Notes under the pieces: generated by a model | Told to the model about the DNA's origin: nothing | Databases searched by the model: none | What the model saw: only the letters and a program-made list of their open reading frames with translations | Translations under genes and position numbers: made by a program | Assembly (NCBI GenBank): GCA_022385805.1 | Contig: MU277723.1 | Coordinates: forward strand, 68,336 to 132,335 | Source: Pilatotrama ljubarskyi | Lineage: Eukaryota; Basidiomycota; Agaricomycetes; Polyporales; Polyporaceae | DNA length: 64,000 nucleotides | Reading direction: 5' to 3' | In this document: piece after piece, positions 54,308 through 64,000 of the stretch | How positions within the stretch are numbered: position 1 is the first letter of the stretch | How the letters are laid out: each line of letters begins with the position of its first letter

Positions 54308-56879
54308 TTATCGGGACGTGTCAGACACTACCTTCTTCTCCTCGGCAACGAGGTTCTGTACAATCATTGGCCAGACTGTACAAACGCGTATGCATGTGAG
54401 CACCGAAGGCTGGAGGGATTGTAGTGCACGTACCTTCTTCAAAGCCTGGGAACTTCCCTAGACGAAGCTGTTGCCCTATGTTCGCCAACGCGCCTGTTCG
54501 AACCTCCATCCAGTGGTCGAACATGAAGGCGATCTCCACCTAATGCAGATGTCAGCATGCGAAAGAAGAGCAAATAGCAAAATGACACGCTTTTCGGACA
54601 TCCTCGAAGGCTGCCGAGAATGCGGAAAACGCCTCTTGCGCAACGTTCGCAACCGTCAGGGACTTCACGATGTGTCGGAAGGCGCGGTCCTTCAGGTCCT
54701 GCAGGCCCAGTCCTACAATGCGATGCAGTAAGTACTGGATACCATGTGAACTCGACCGATGACAATGCTGACTGTCTGCTAGCCGGTACACTGATTTCGC
54801 AGAGGGAGGTTGTGGCCGTCCAGGATTGTTACGCTCCCATTCTACCACCCATTCTCTGCGAGTTCTGGGCCCCACCACAACTGGGTTGGACGATGCTGCA
54901 GTCTCAGATGGTTGTTGCTGGCTAGCCCGTGGGCCTAGTCCTGCAAAGGCGAATATTGCTTGGCTATCTGATGGTAGGGCCGCAGGCGTGGAGGCGACGG
55001 TCGTCCCGTACTGGGTCGAGGGGTCCGAAGAGGTTGCGAGGAAGCTCGATGATAGTGGAGCGAACACTATCATGTCGGTATAGATCTAGCAATGATGATT
55101 AGGCACAGACGACGATGTGAAGAGGGAACTGCACTTACGTAGTACAGTACAGCTCGATAGGTTACATACGCAACGTCTCTCACCACTATGCGCACCTTCT
55201 TCGGACCCGGCACTGCAGACGTCGGGCGCTTATGATACGATCCTTGCAGGGGCGGAACGGTGCCGGGATGAGCTTCGGGGTGCTCCAGCAGCATCTCGCG
55301 ACTCCTGGGAGAGGAGGGGTGCGAGAGTTTGGGGCGCGTGTTCCTCTGAGTTTGAGGGTCGTCCCCGGCTTCCGTACCACGTTCTCGCTCGCCTTCTGAC
55401 AGAGTCTCCTCAGTTACTGCGCGTCTTTTGCCGGAGGCGCCCTCTTCTTCCAGGGCAGCGTTCACTTCGTCAACAGGCGTAGGAACAGGAGGCTCTGAAA
55501 GGTCCATGGCAGATTCAGGATCATTGTTGAGCATTACCGAGTCATCTTCGTCTTCAAAGTCGGAGTCGTCAAAGTGCTGTGCGTACGCGCCCACGTCCGA
55601 TACACTCGCATCATCCGCTTGGCTCTGGCCCGAGACGCCACTGGTATGAAAGACATCCTCAGCGGCGGACATGCCCTCTACGAAGCCGGAGTTAAACACT
55701 ACCAGAATGTCTCAGACACTGTCGTTCTGTGAGTACCCCTGATCACTCACTGTCATCGAAGTATTCCACTCTTCGCAGTATTTTTCGAGCCGCATATATC
55801 TTCCGCGGTTCGCCTCTTCCTCGCTGCGGGAGGACAAACTCCACATCCGAATATGTGGGACTGGCCCCTGTAAGCTGTGGAAATAAGGGCAACCGGTGGA
55901 CTCACTCATCAAGCAAGCTTCCCATATTGTCCAGGAGATCCCTCGACACCGTGTACCGAGGAATGGCAGGGACTGGTGCTGGAGGCGTCGGGGATGACGT
56001 GATGGAGCAGATGATCAGGAATGCATCATGCTGCCTAACAGTGCTCGGCTGGTAGAAGACAGCGTCTCTACGAGCAAATTGGGCCCATCCCCAGTTCTGC
56101 GCCTAGAATCGCAGAGGTGAAGTAGTGAGGCCATAGATACAAGGGGAAACAAGGCACTACGACATACCCCAGGAAAATAGAATGAATGATCGTGAGCTTC
56201 TTTGAAGTTGAATTGTATAGTCTTGCTTAGACTGTTCCGATCAGTCAATGGTAGGTACTGACGATGAGGAAGTACCAGTGTCCTCACTTCCGTATCTCGA
56301 AGTTGAAATTGTATAGTCCCTCCCGGGACCACCTACCACCGTAGTTAGCACAGGGGGTTTGTAGTGGTTTCAAACGTGCCACGATAGCTCACTTTCCATT
56401 TACTGCACTCTCCTTCTCAGCCATTGTAGGCTAGAAACCCCAAGTAAGCTGACGACCGACGGCACCCGGGGCCCGAAGTCCTACCGACCTCGCAGGCCAG
56501 ATACAAGCTGACAAAAGTTTGCCCGTCGGTACCGACGATGCCGGAGTTCGCATAGAACAATATCTGCCAGGGGTTCAGATGTTTGGTGCGCGCGGGACAT
56601 GGTGAGGAATTCTATTCCGGTATACTGACTTGCCATCGTCCATCCCCAAATCTCGGAGATTTAGTCACTTTCGATTTGGCTTCTCCTTTGCTACTAGCCC
56701 GTGAGGTCTCAGTTGTTTATGAGGCCGAGCAATACTGACCTGCTCTCGAACAGCGTTTTGAGCCCTCGGAGAGTCCATTCGAAACGGATCGTAGTGCTCT
56801 CCTTCGCATCCACTGGCAGAGATCCTCCGTCCGCTGGTGCCTGGAGGTTCCCGATGGTGGGAATTGTTGCGGACGCCAT
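54308..56879 (-). CDS. MATH-BTB protein, likely CUL3 adaptor
   Basis: It is probably a substrate receptor of a CUL3 ubiquitin ligase, with MATH binding the target and BTB binding cullin. The start at 56879 reads MASATIPTIGNLQAPADGG, then FEWTLRGLKTLFES (exon 1 to 56740). MATH strands follow across short introns: PWQILFYANSGIV, TFVSLYLACE, GLYNFNFEIRK, KEAHDHSFYFPG and WGWAQFARRDAVFYQ. The BTB part begins PTYSDVEFVLPQRGRGEPRK with VFNSGFVEGMSAAEDV. An acidic, Ser-rich insert of about 120 residues interrupts it before VRDVAYVTYRAVLYYVYTD and FAPLSSSF. A BACK-like C-terminal helix set (SVYRLADSLGLQDLKDRAF, FMFDHWMEVR) ends EEKKVVSDTSR then TAA at 54308-54310. Some MATH exon borders are tentative. 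Confidence 0.87.
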
Positions 56880-57140
56880 GAATCGGTCCGTAGCACGATG
56901 ATGAATTGTCGGCTTTCTAGTGCTCAGTGAAGTAGCGTGACTTGGTGGCCTGCTCAAACAGCACCAGGTCAAGGTTCGGGTCCAGGGGGCTTTGTGGCGC
57001 TGCGCCCGCATCCATCTACCCCGCAACGCTGGGCGCTTGCCTTGCTGTAGCAGCTCATTCTAGCACGTGATCCGCTTCGCCCCCCACTGCGAATCTGGCC
57101 GCAATGCGCGCACTAGAGTAAGTAAAGCTGAATTCCGCCA

Positions 57141-57928
57141 GATTCACAGTCCCAGTAAGCGCCCGGGTGTGAGGTCACTCCAGTCACAAGTGGTGACGCT
57201 CGCGCTCGCGCTCGAGCTCGCGCGCGGCGCGGCCGCGCGGACGCGTCGTGCACTATGGTTGCGCGCGTTGCGCACGCGAGACTGCCGCGCGAAGGCCATA
57301 CAATGCGAACGGGGTAGTATATCCTCACCTCATAGCAGAATGAACGTCTTTTCATAGCAATAGTACTGATATGTCTGCAGGATATTGTCAGGCTATGAGT
57401 AATTAGTACTCCAGACATGGAATACCTCCTATAAATGGTAGCTGAAGGCCCTCCAAATAATCAGAGCAGTTGACATGCATATTTTGAATGTGCTGCTATG
57501 AGATAGAGAGCCCGTGCGCCCTCGCGAAGGGAGCGCGCGAAGAGAGTGACTCTCGCGCGCTGGGAGGGTGCGGGACTGTAAATTGACGCCTTGGACTGTG
57601 AATTTTCAGGCTGTCCGGCGCCTTACGGCCCCCTCAAATCTCGCAGAGGGACCTGCCAAATTGTGCGCGACTTTTTTTGATGCCGTGCAGATTCACAGTC
57701 CCGGGTTTACAGTCCCGGCAATCAGCTCGGGCGGCCTGCCCGCAGTGGACCCGCGCGCGGGGTCGCGCGGGCGCTTAGAGGCCGCGAGAGGCTCGCGCGC
57801 GTCTTGTCACGCTCCTCCTTGCCCTCCTATCTCGCCTTATCACGCTCTTACATCAGCACCGTCCGGACTGTGAACGCGCCCCTGCGGGACTGTGTGTTCG
57901 GCGTCTAGGGACTGTGAATCTCGCAGAG
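57141..57928. repeat. Dispersed GGGACTGTGAATC-type repeats
   Basis: A 13-bp motif or close variants occur eight times in 790 bp. The forward form is at 57572, 57592, 57863, 57886 and 57908. The reverse form (GATTCACAGTCCC) is at 57141 and 57690, with a variant at 57705. The forward copy at 57908 continues into CTCGCAGAG; the same AATCTCGCAGAG also stands alone at 57637. Copies are in both orientations with no fixed spacing. They are not CRISPR-like and have no coding frame. Confidence 0.8.
57196..57294. repeat. CpG-dense alternating purine-pyrimidine tract
   Basis: About 100 bp consist largely of CG and GC dinucleotides (cgctcgcgctcgcgctcgag, then gcgcgcggcgcggccgcgcg), with a second cluster, gcgcgcgttgcgcacgcgag. 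Such alternating runs can adopt Z-DNA and are unusual in fungal intergenic DNA, where methylated CpG tends to decay. Confidence 0.7.
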
Positions 57929-58671
57929 TAAGTGGGGCGACATCTCTCCGTAGAGTTCGGAAAGGTTAGTTCTCACCGGATAGACCTGAGACAGGCTCTC
58001 CGGGGTTGAACAAGGCACGGTGAATGCTCCACATGCAAAAACGAGCGCCGTTCTCGACAGCTATTGACCCGACGAATACTGACGTCGTCGGCCTGTATTA
58101 ATTCACACAATGCCGGCGCAACTGAGATGACACCTCTGGCGATCAGAAATTGGCACATAGATCGATATGTTGTCGGTATACTACGATATTGACGCACTAA
58201 CCAGCCGCAGAGTGTCGACAACTTGAACGAGTCCGAAGTGAATGAAAACAGACGATAGCCAAGCTAACATCAAGGCACAGCGGATATGCACATCTGCATT
58301 TGCAGGAGAAAAGCTGGATGACCCGGCTCAACACTTCATGCACGCAAGGGAGGGCTGGTACTCACCGTATACTATTAAACCCTAAGGCGGGCGAAGGCTA
58401 GAAAGGTTTGCTCTTCCTGTGCAGGAATTTGATAGAGGCGGAGTACACTAGCGAGCGTATAGCCATCGAGTGACCGGCTGTTTGACGGAGCGGCGGGTGA
58501 AAGGAAAGTCATGAGGAAAGGAGAAAGTGAATCACAGAGATATGAAACGAGTGGCAGACTGGGATTGAAGGAGTGGACGAAGCTGAGATGCTTCATGGCG
58601 TCCGCCAGATGCCCTCGTGCTCGTGGAGGTGCGGCAATGCCAACGTCTCCGGTTGTGAACGTGGTGATCAG

Positions 58672-59178
58672 TCACGAAAACGACCAGGATGTCAGACTGG
58701 GTTGGCGAGGGGGAGCGGGGTCCAGTAGCGAACCCAAGCAACCGAGACGTGGCTTGATCTCGACTCCCATAGGAGGACCACGAATTCGGGTCTCGTCACC
58801 CATGACTGCGTCCTCGTCGGCTGGCTGGAACACGACGAACAGCATGTCAATGAATTGTGAAAGCTCCCGAAACGGGGCCGTCGAACAGACGGGATAGTCG
58901 ATACAAGTCCGGTGCGGGACCAGGACTCTATCTTCACGCTCTTCAAGCCAGGTAGTGATCATCCCAGAGCACCGTGGTCGGGAGTCAGGGAGGCTGGGCG
59001 CCGACGTTGATATTGTCAGTAATAGGGAGAGGGACTGACTCGTCGACAAGGAGCAGCTCGACGGGTGACCCGGGGATAGCAGCAGGTCATGGAATGACTT
59101 TGCGGCACAAGACCTTTCGGCTGCCCGCTCTGCAGCACTTTTGAGTGTGTGGGGCTGGCACTTGAGTACGTTCATCAT
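58672..59178 (-). CDS. Hypothetical ORF, doubtful
   Basis: A 168-codon frame contains stretches with reasonable composition (VPHRTCIDYPVCSTAPF, SQFIDMLFVVFQPADEDAVM). The N-terminal half is Ser/Leu-rich and could be out of frame; a different frame there reads SPVELLLVDESVPLPITDN. This suggests either an unseen intron or a decayed gene. No domain was recognised and the start is arbitrary. Confidence 0.25.
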   Translation of the reverse strand: MMNVLKCQPHTLKSAAERAAERSCAAKSFHDLLLSPGHPSSCSLSTSQSLSLLLTISTSAPSLPDSRPRCSGMITTWLEEREDRVLVPHRTCIDYPVCSTAPFRELSQFIDMLFVVFQPADEDAVMGDETRIRGPPMGVEIKPRLGCLGSLLDPAPPRQPSLTSWSFS

Positions 59179-59992
59179 GGCTTACTACAGGTAAACATCC
59201 TTGTCCTGACCGCTTGTCTTGCGTGGTCAGCATCGCGACAAGATGATTCAATTTTACTACCGAGTAATGGTCTCTCGGAGTATCTCGTACTGAGACACAG
59301 ATTGCGAGCACAGTATGAAAATACTACCTAGTGCTCATGCTGTGTGCGCGCAACGACGAGTACTGGCAATAGGAACCTGAAGCAGTCGAGTGAGCCGACA
59401 GTGCCTGACACGGCCTGAACGATGCGTTGAGTCGGACCTCGGACCGGCCAAAGCGACTCAGGGAGAGGGAGATCAGGTCCGGATAGGCGATAGCTTGGTA
59501 ATCAAGCTAGTAAGGGCTGGGCGTCTCTACCTCTCTGTCTCCCTCCCAACTGCGAACGTTCGTGAGTGCCGCAGGTCCCGCGACTGTACGTCTTCTGTCT
59601 GGCCACAAACATGGCGCTGATGGTGGAGGTCTGCAATGGTCCGTATGGACACTATATGTGCATTTGTCACCTGGGTAGCTTGACCTGATGAGCCTGCCGA
59701 AATGACGCGAATTGCCAACTCGCAGTCAGTGTTCGAGCGTCCGTCCGTGACCAGTCGACTTCCACAGCTTCCTACGCACGGATGTTGCATCCATGCCGAT
59801 CATATCTCCGGAACGGTCATTCAAAGGCCGTACTCAGGTTGCATCTGCACGGGTCATGAAGCTTTGAAGAGTCCACTCTTCCATCGGTGACCCATATGCA
59901 ATCATGGATTGAAGAGGTGTCCCTGTGACTAGCACGAGCATCCGATGCCCGCGTGCGAATACCATGCAGACGGACCGCCAGGAGCCCTGGAC

Positions 59993-60002
59993 GATATAAA
60001 AA
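59993..60002 (+). promoter_or_regulatory. Probable TATA box of the hydrolase gene
   Basis: GATATAAAAA lies 42 bp before the ATG at 60044, and the short leader between them has no upstream ATG. It is the clearest TATA-like element in the window. Its function is inferred from sequence and spacing only. Confidence 0.5.
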
Positions 60003-60043
60003 CATCGGGGCAGTACGTCGGTCGTCAGTGAACAAGCAGAGAT

Positions 60044-61320
60044 ATGCCCACCGCTCCGGTCGACCACAGGGGTTCGGTCCTGTTCTATGAGGACAGTGGA
60101 GCCCCCCCAGGGTCAACGGACTATATCACCCTCGTGCTCGTACATGGGACCTGTTTTCACAGCGGTGAGTAGCACTTCGTTGCCCTATGGCGCATACACC
60201 CATCACTATCATGAGACAGCGGTGTACCGGCCCATGATACCGTTCGCGGCCGAGCACAATCTGCGCCTGGTGCTCCTCAATCTTCGTGACTACCCTGGCT
60301 CTACCCCGTATTCCGCCGAAGATGTGGAGGACCTCCGTGGTCCTAGTTGTGAAGCTCAGGACCGGGCGATACGGAACCGCGGTCTCGAGATCGCCACTTT
60401 CATCCGCTGGTTCATCGAGACAGAAGCAATCCCGCCGATCAAGGAGGTGGCAGGCAGCGAAGCTCTGGTTGGAGGACTGTCGCTTCTGTCCTGGTCGGGC
60501 GGAAACTGCGCCGCTGCCGCCATGTTTGCGCATGCCGATAAGCTACCGGAAGACACACGCCAGCTTTTCGACGCATACCTCCGCAGCTTCATAATGTATG
60601 GTACGTGATGTGCGGCGTGGATTTGTTGACGACTACTTACAGCATGTACAGACCCCAGCAGCACTGTCATCGGACAGCCCCTGCCGCCCGGTTTGTCAGC
60701 TCTCAAGAGGGACCCCTCTGCTCCGCCGGACGTGCAGGTCGCCCAATTCTCCCTAGCAGTCTCGTCATACTACCCAGCTTACACCTTCCCCGAGAATATC
60801 GACCCTCCAGCTACTTACGACCCTCCCCGTCGACCCGTCCACGAAAGCGCGGAGCCCGTCAGTCTGAAGTATACGCCGACCACTGACCGGATGTCCCCGG
60901 AGGTCCTGCGCAGCCTGACACACGCTGCTGTCATGGAGCAGAACCAGCATCTTATATGGGGCGTTAGCCATGACGTGTATAGGGCAATCCTGGCTCGTGC
61001 ACTGTTCGACTGCCGCTTTGACGACGGGAGTGGAATGAGGAAGAAGATCTGGCCCGCCCTTCGTGTGCATGTCATCTGGTGCGATATGTCCATCGGCGAG
61101 TGCCTCTGGGCGTCGGTGGTGATACGTTCCCGATATGAGGAGGCGCAGCCGGAGAATCGACGCCCGGTCGAGTTTCATAAGCTTGAGGATGCAAACCACT
61201 TCGTACGTGAAATCGCCAAGTGTTCTGCATTGCATCGCGAATCATGCTAACGGCTTGTGTCACTAGGTGCATTGGGAGGAACCTGAAAGGTTTGTTAAGT
61301 TCCTAGCAGGCATTGTGTGA
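60044..61320 (+). CDS. Alpha/beta-hydrolase fold protein
   Basis: It is a probable serine hydrolase of unknown substrate. Exons 60044-60164, 60220-60600, 60652-61202 and 61267-61320 close to 368 aa. The N-terminus MPTAPVDHRGSVLFYEDSG leads to VLVHGTCFHSAVYRPMIPFA, where HGT contributes the oxyanion hole. The nucleophile elbow is LLSWSGGN (Ser in S-W-S-G-G, instead of the more usual G-x-S-x-G). The catalytic His is likely in DANHFVHWEEPERF, split by the last intron, close to the C-terminus FLAGIV. A large lid-like insert lies between the elbow and the His. There is no signal peptide, so it is probably intracellular. A degraded copy of its 3' part follows directly downstream. Confidence 0.85.
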
Positions 61321-61579
61321 ACGTCTTCGGCGTCCCATTCCTATGATAACGTATCAAATATGAATATGCTTGCGCTCACTATTCAACATCATCGGCGACT
61401 TTCTGCTGTCAGCGCAAGAGGCCCGCCCCTGAGCCTCCTGAAGCCCAAGGAGCAATGCATATATATGCCTGCCGAGTAAAAGCTATGCCATAGGAATTCT
61501 GCGAAGACTAATTGGAAGTGATTTGCGAGGTGAGCTATCTGCCCGCAATGCGTAGTCAGGCTGAAGTATGAGCTCGAAC

Positions 61580-62130
61580 ATCCTGGACGTCGCCGATTGG
61601 ATCCTAGCCTTACTAGGCTCATGCTACCCTCATTTCAACCTCCCCAGAGACCGACAACCCCATCCCTGTTTACAAGTCCCGATTTTCCTCAATCGACGGG
61701 CCAGACGTATCACGCCCACGATATCGCGGACGAGCCCCGAAAGGGCTGCGCTCTATGACACAAGCTGCTGTCATAGCCAACTGCAGAAGCTCTTCATTTC
61801 GTCGATCGGGGCGAACATGGCACACGCGGTCTTCGACTCGTCTGCCAAACCTCCCCCGGTGGGTGAAAGCGGATATGGCCGAGCCCCTTCGTGGCAATAA
61901 TACATCGCGATATGACTGTGAGATTGTCCCTGTGGGCGTCGGTACCTATGCATTTCGGACGTGCCCCGGCCAAGCGAGAGCTGCGGCGGCCTCTGCGGTG
62001 TCACAAGCTCAGAGACTCGTCTCGTGAGTAGCAACCAGATTCACAAGAATGATGTCATGGGCTAATGCCTTTCTAGGTCCATTGGGAAGAGCCCGCCCGA
62101 GCTGTGAAGGGCCTGGTGGGGTTTGTCTGA
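61580..62130 (+). pseudogene. Decayed partial copy of the upstream hydrolase gene
   Basis: The sequence aligns with the 3' third of the hydrolase gene, from the segment before its lid to its stop codon. Recognisable pieces include TQAAVIANC (compare THAAVMEQN in the intact gene), the DNA stretch gatatggccgagccccttcg (compare gatctggcccgcccttcgtg), and a final piece VHWEEPARAVKGLVGFV with a TGA at 62128-62130 (compare VHWEEPERFVKFLAGIV). The last intron's acceptor is also kept (TTCTAG). Between these the pieces lie in different frames with stops and indels, and the nucleophile-bearing 5' part is missing. It is probably a remnant of a tandem duplication that once held a full second gene. Confidence 0.75.
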
Positions 62131-62916
62131 GGTAGCCTGTAACAGCATGCCTCCGTCACGAGCTTACAGAATGGCTAACCGTCTTCACATTGGTCCGGCC
62201 GACGTTCTTGCAGACAGGAGTCGTGCTGCATGTGCGCTCATGTTGCGAGGCTAAGTAGCAGGGGTTCGGAGCGCTCAGTCCATCCTTGCAGTGCGACTCT
62301 TGTCCCGTCAACTGCTCCGCCTTATCGGCACTCCGAAAGGCGAGGATGCCGTACACAGCGCCAAGGCAGGAGCCCTAACCCTAGGATGCGGACGAGATTA
62401 GTATGTGTTGTCCGAGCTGGCCGTCCGACATACGCAGAATGAGAGATAGCGACCCACAGGAGTTGCATCGGACGCGATTGATGACGGCCGCTAAGAAAGC
62501 TCGGAGAGGCCGCCCGCTGAGCGGCGCGCGTCGCGAGCAGGCGAGCCCAAGGGGACGCATTGGGCACTCTTCGATCTTATTGTGCGTTCCCACCGGCGCG
62601 CTTCTCCATTCTACGGTTCCTGTGCCGGTCGCCCTGCGCGCCGCTCCTCCTCGCCTCCTTTGTCTCCGGCGGGAAGTGCCCTACAATTAGTCCCGCTCCT
62701 TTTTCTCCATTCCGCCCCGATCCTTCCCAGCCACTGCATCGGCGTCACACTGCCACCCGCGTCCGTCTCCCTTCCCCAGGCTGCAGCTTCAGCCTCCTCC
62801 CGCCGGCACCGCGCGAGCTCAGGAGCCAGGCCCACATAAATACATGATGCTGCGCCCCCCGCGGGCGCGTTGCGCGAAGATCCCTCCCCTGCTATCCAAG
62901 TCGCCGACCGGGGAGC
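62131..62916. other. Intergenic region before the last gene
   Basis: It contains the promoter of the right-edge F-box gene. A C/T-rich section from about 62570 to 62800 precedes the start. Several frames stay open there because of composition. Nothing else is supported. Confidence 0.5.
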
Positions 62917-64000
62917 ATGCCCTTTCCCTTCAAGCGGTCGCGCCAGCAGGAGCCGGCGGCATTCCCGCGCTCCATCCTCGACGCGGTGAAGGCGTTCTAT
63001 GCGACAGAGTGAGTGCCGAACGTTGCTGGGCCGCCGCCCACCAGAATTCAATTGAGCGATTGACCCGTCATCTCATCACTACAGGAGAAGAGAACCTCAA
63101 TACAGTGAGTATGCGGTATCTCGCGGTCCCTTTGCGGCGCATATCATGAACCTGACGCCTTCCCCGCTGCAGAGCCCAAGAATCGCGATGACCGCAAGCC
63201 AGCGGCGCATTCGACCCGCCCCCGCCATCAGCATCATGCCACGCATACTCGCGCGCCCGCACGCCGCGCGCATCGAATCACGCAGCTTCCAACCGAGGTG
63301 CTCGCCCATATATTCGTCCTTGGGGCGGAAGAGGACGTCATGTTCCCCGTCATCATCTCCCATGTGTGCCGCGCCTGGCGCTATATCGCGCTACACACCC
63401 CTGCGCTCTGGCGGCGCATCACCCTCGACGGCAGTCTGACGATGTGGTCTCAGCGCATACACCGCGCCAAGGCGTGCTCGCTCGACATCCAGCTCGCGCC
63501 CCTCATCGCGATGTCCCACCTCGCGTATTACAACTACGTCCAGCTGTGCATGCATGTCGTCCTCCCATACATACACCGATGGCGTTCGCTGGAAGTCCGC
63601 TTCGTCGGGTATGCGCCGTTCCTGTGGAACGCTGCGCTCTCCGGATGCTGCGGGCACTCATCCGCGATCGAAGCGCCGGCCCTCCGGGAGCTTACACTGG
63701 TGTACCCCGAGAATGACGATACGAAGGAATACCTCCTCTTCAACGGGTACGCACCGCGATTACGCCGTGCGACAATCCAGGGCATTCGCTTAGCGTGGTC
63801 GCCGTCGCTCTTCGAGAACCTGACATATCTGGACTACACCCACCACGGGTTCACTCGCGGCGCCCAGGCGGCGTCGGAGGTGCTCTATATGCTGCAGGTG
63901 TCAGCCGGGCTGGAGGAACTGCGCTTGGCTTTCCCCTGGCGGGGCGACACGGCCTCACGATACGCTCTCTCCGCCTCTTTCTCGCGAACAGTGCATTTGC
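62917..64000 (+). CDS. F-box protein, cut by the right edge
   Basis: It is a probable SCF ubiquitin-ligase substrate receptor. Exon 1 starts at 62917 (MPFPFKRSRQQEPAAFPRSI) and ends near 63008. A 20-base exon at about 63085-63104 encodes most of RREPQY; the next exon, from about 63174, adds a His/Arg-rich linker (RPRHQHHATHTRAPARRAHR). The F-box follows: ITQLPTEVLAHIFVLGAEED, then VCRAWRYIALHTPALWRRI, the typical basidiomycete form ending in Trp-Arg-x-Ile. Leucine-rich segments (APALRELTLVYPEN, LFENLTYLDY) continue to the window end with no stop. The F-box is unlike those of copies A and B, so this is a separate family member rather than part of the tandem pair. Confidence 0.85.

Larger units (their letters stand above)
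56880..60043. other. Gene-poor, repeat-bearing region
   Basis: It is 3.2 kb without a secure gene, the largest gap in the window. It holds the MATH-BTB promoter (up to about 57050), an alternating C/G tract, a family of short dispersed repeats (57141-57928), one doubtful frame (58672-59178) and, at its right end, the hydrolase promoter. Confidence 0.6.

Noticed and set aside
54480..54500. GTTCGAACC resembling a tRNA T-loop
   Set aside because: No acceptor stem, D-loop or anticodon arm could be built around it, and it lies in the MATH-BTB gene's final coding region.
57141..57928. Possible CRISPR array
   Set aside because: The short repeats are in both orientations with irregular spacing, and the DNA is eukaryotic.

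Overview
The window is nuclear DNA of a filamentous basidiomycete, most likely a wood-decay agaricomycete of the Polyporales type. The signs are GC-rich coding DNA, very many 50-70 bp introns with GTRNGT donors and CTNAY-like branch points, tight gene spacing on both strands, and basidiomycete-typical families (tandem F-box genes, a MATH-BTB gene, a GRASP with a long disordered tail). There are no operons, CRISPR arrays, tRNAs, rRNAs or intact transposons. I found no single new system. The unusual material is in gene structure (microexons, a readable intron, a compensated frameshift), lineage-specific proteins, a decayed gene copy and a repeat-rich gene-poor stretch.

Layout, left to right. 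0.9-5.9 kb: an intron-rich hypothetical gene (-) and a SAP-domain protein (+). 6.5-10.9 kb: a peroxisome-type long-chain acyl-CoA synthetase (+) and actin-capping protein alpha (-). 11.4-13.6 kb: a zinc-finger protein (+). 14.5-19 kb: isocitrate lyase (-) and ALG7 (-). 19.2-23.5 kb: two tandem F-box paralogues (+). 24.1-24.8 kb: a small hypothetical gene (+). 25.2-32 kb: SMC6 (-) and a single-pass membrane protein (-). 32.4-38.7 kb: the Prp24/SART3 splicing factor (+) and dihydrofolate synthase (+). 39.5-45.9 kb: SUMO E1 subunit AOS1 (-) and a Zn2Cys6 transcription factor (-). 47-49.8 kb: a large, probably mitochondrial helical-repeat protein (-). 52-57 kb: a Golgi GRASP protein (+) and a MATH-BTB protein (-). 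57-60 kb: gene-poor, with a family of short dispersed repeats. 60-62.1 kb: an alpha/beta hydrolase (+) followed by a decayed partial copy of itself. 62.9 kb to the right edge: a further F-box gene, cut by the window.

Most genes are unrelated housekeeping genes. Two loose themes can be seen. Acyl-CoA synthetase (C-terminal SRL) and isocitrate lyase both belong to growth on fatty acids and C2 carbon. Ubiquitin/SUMO functions recur: three F-box proteins, one MATH-BTB protein, the SUMO E1 subunit AOS1, and SMC6, whose complex carries a SUMO ligase. Neither theme is evidence of a functional cluster.

Exon models come from reading splice signals and checking that the reading frame closes. Frames close exactly for the SAP protein (545 aa), acyl-CoA synthetase (691 aa), zinc-finger protein (668 aa), both F-box paralogues (607 and 614 aa), GRASP (514 aa) and the hydrolase (368 aa). 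The other multi-exon genes have reliable ends, but some internal junctions were not resolved base by base.
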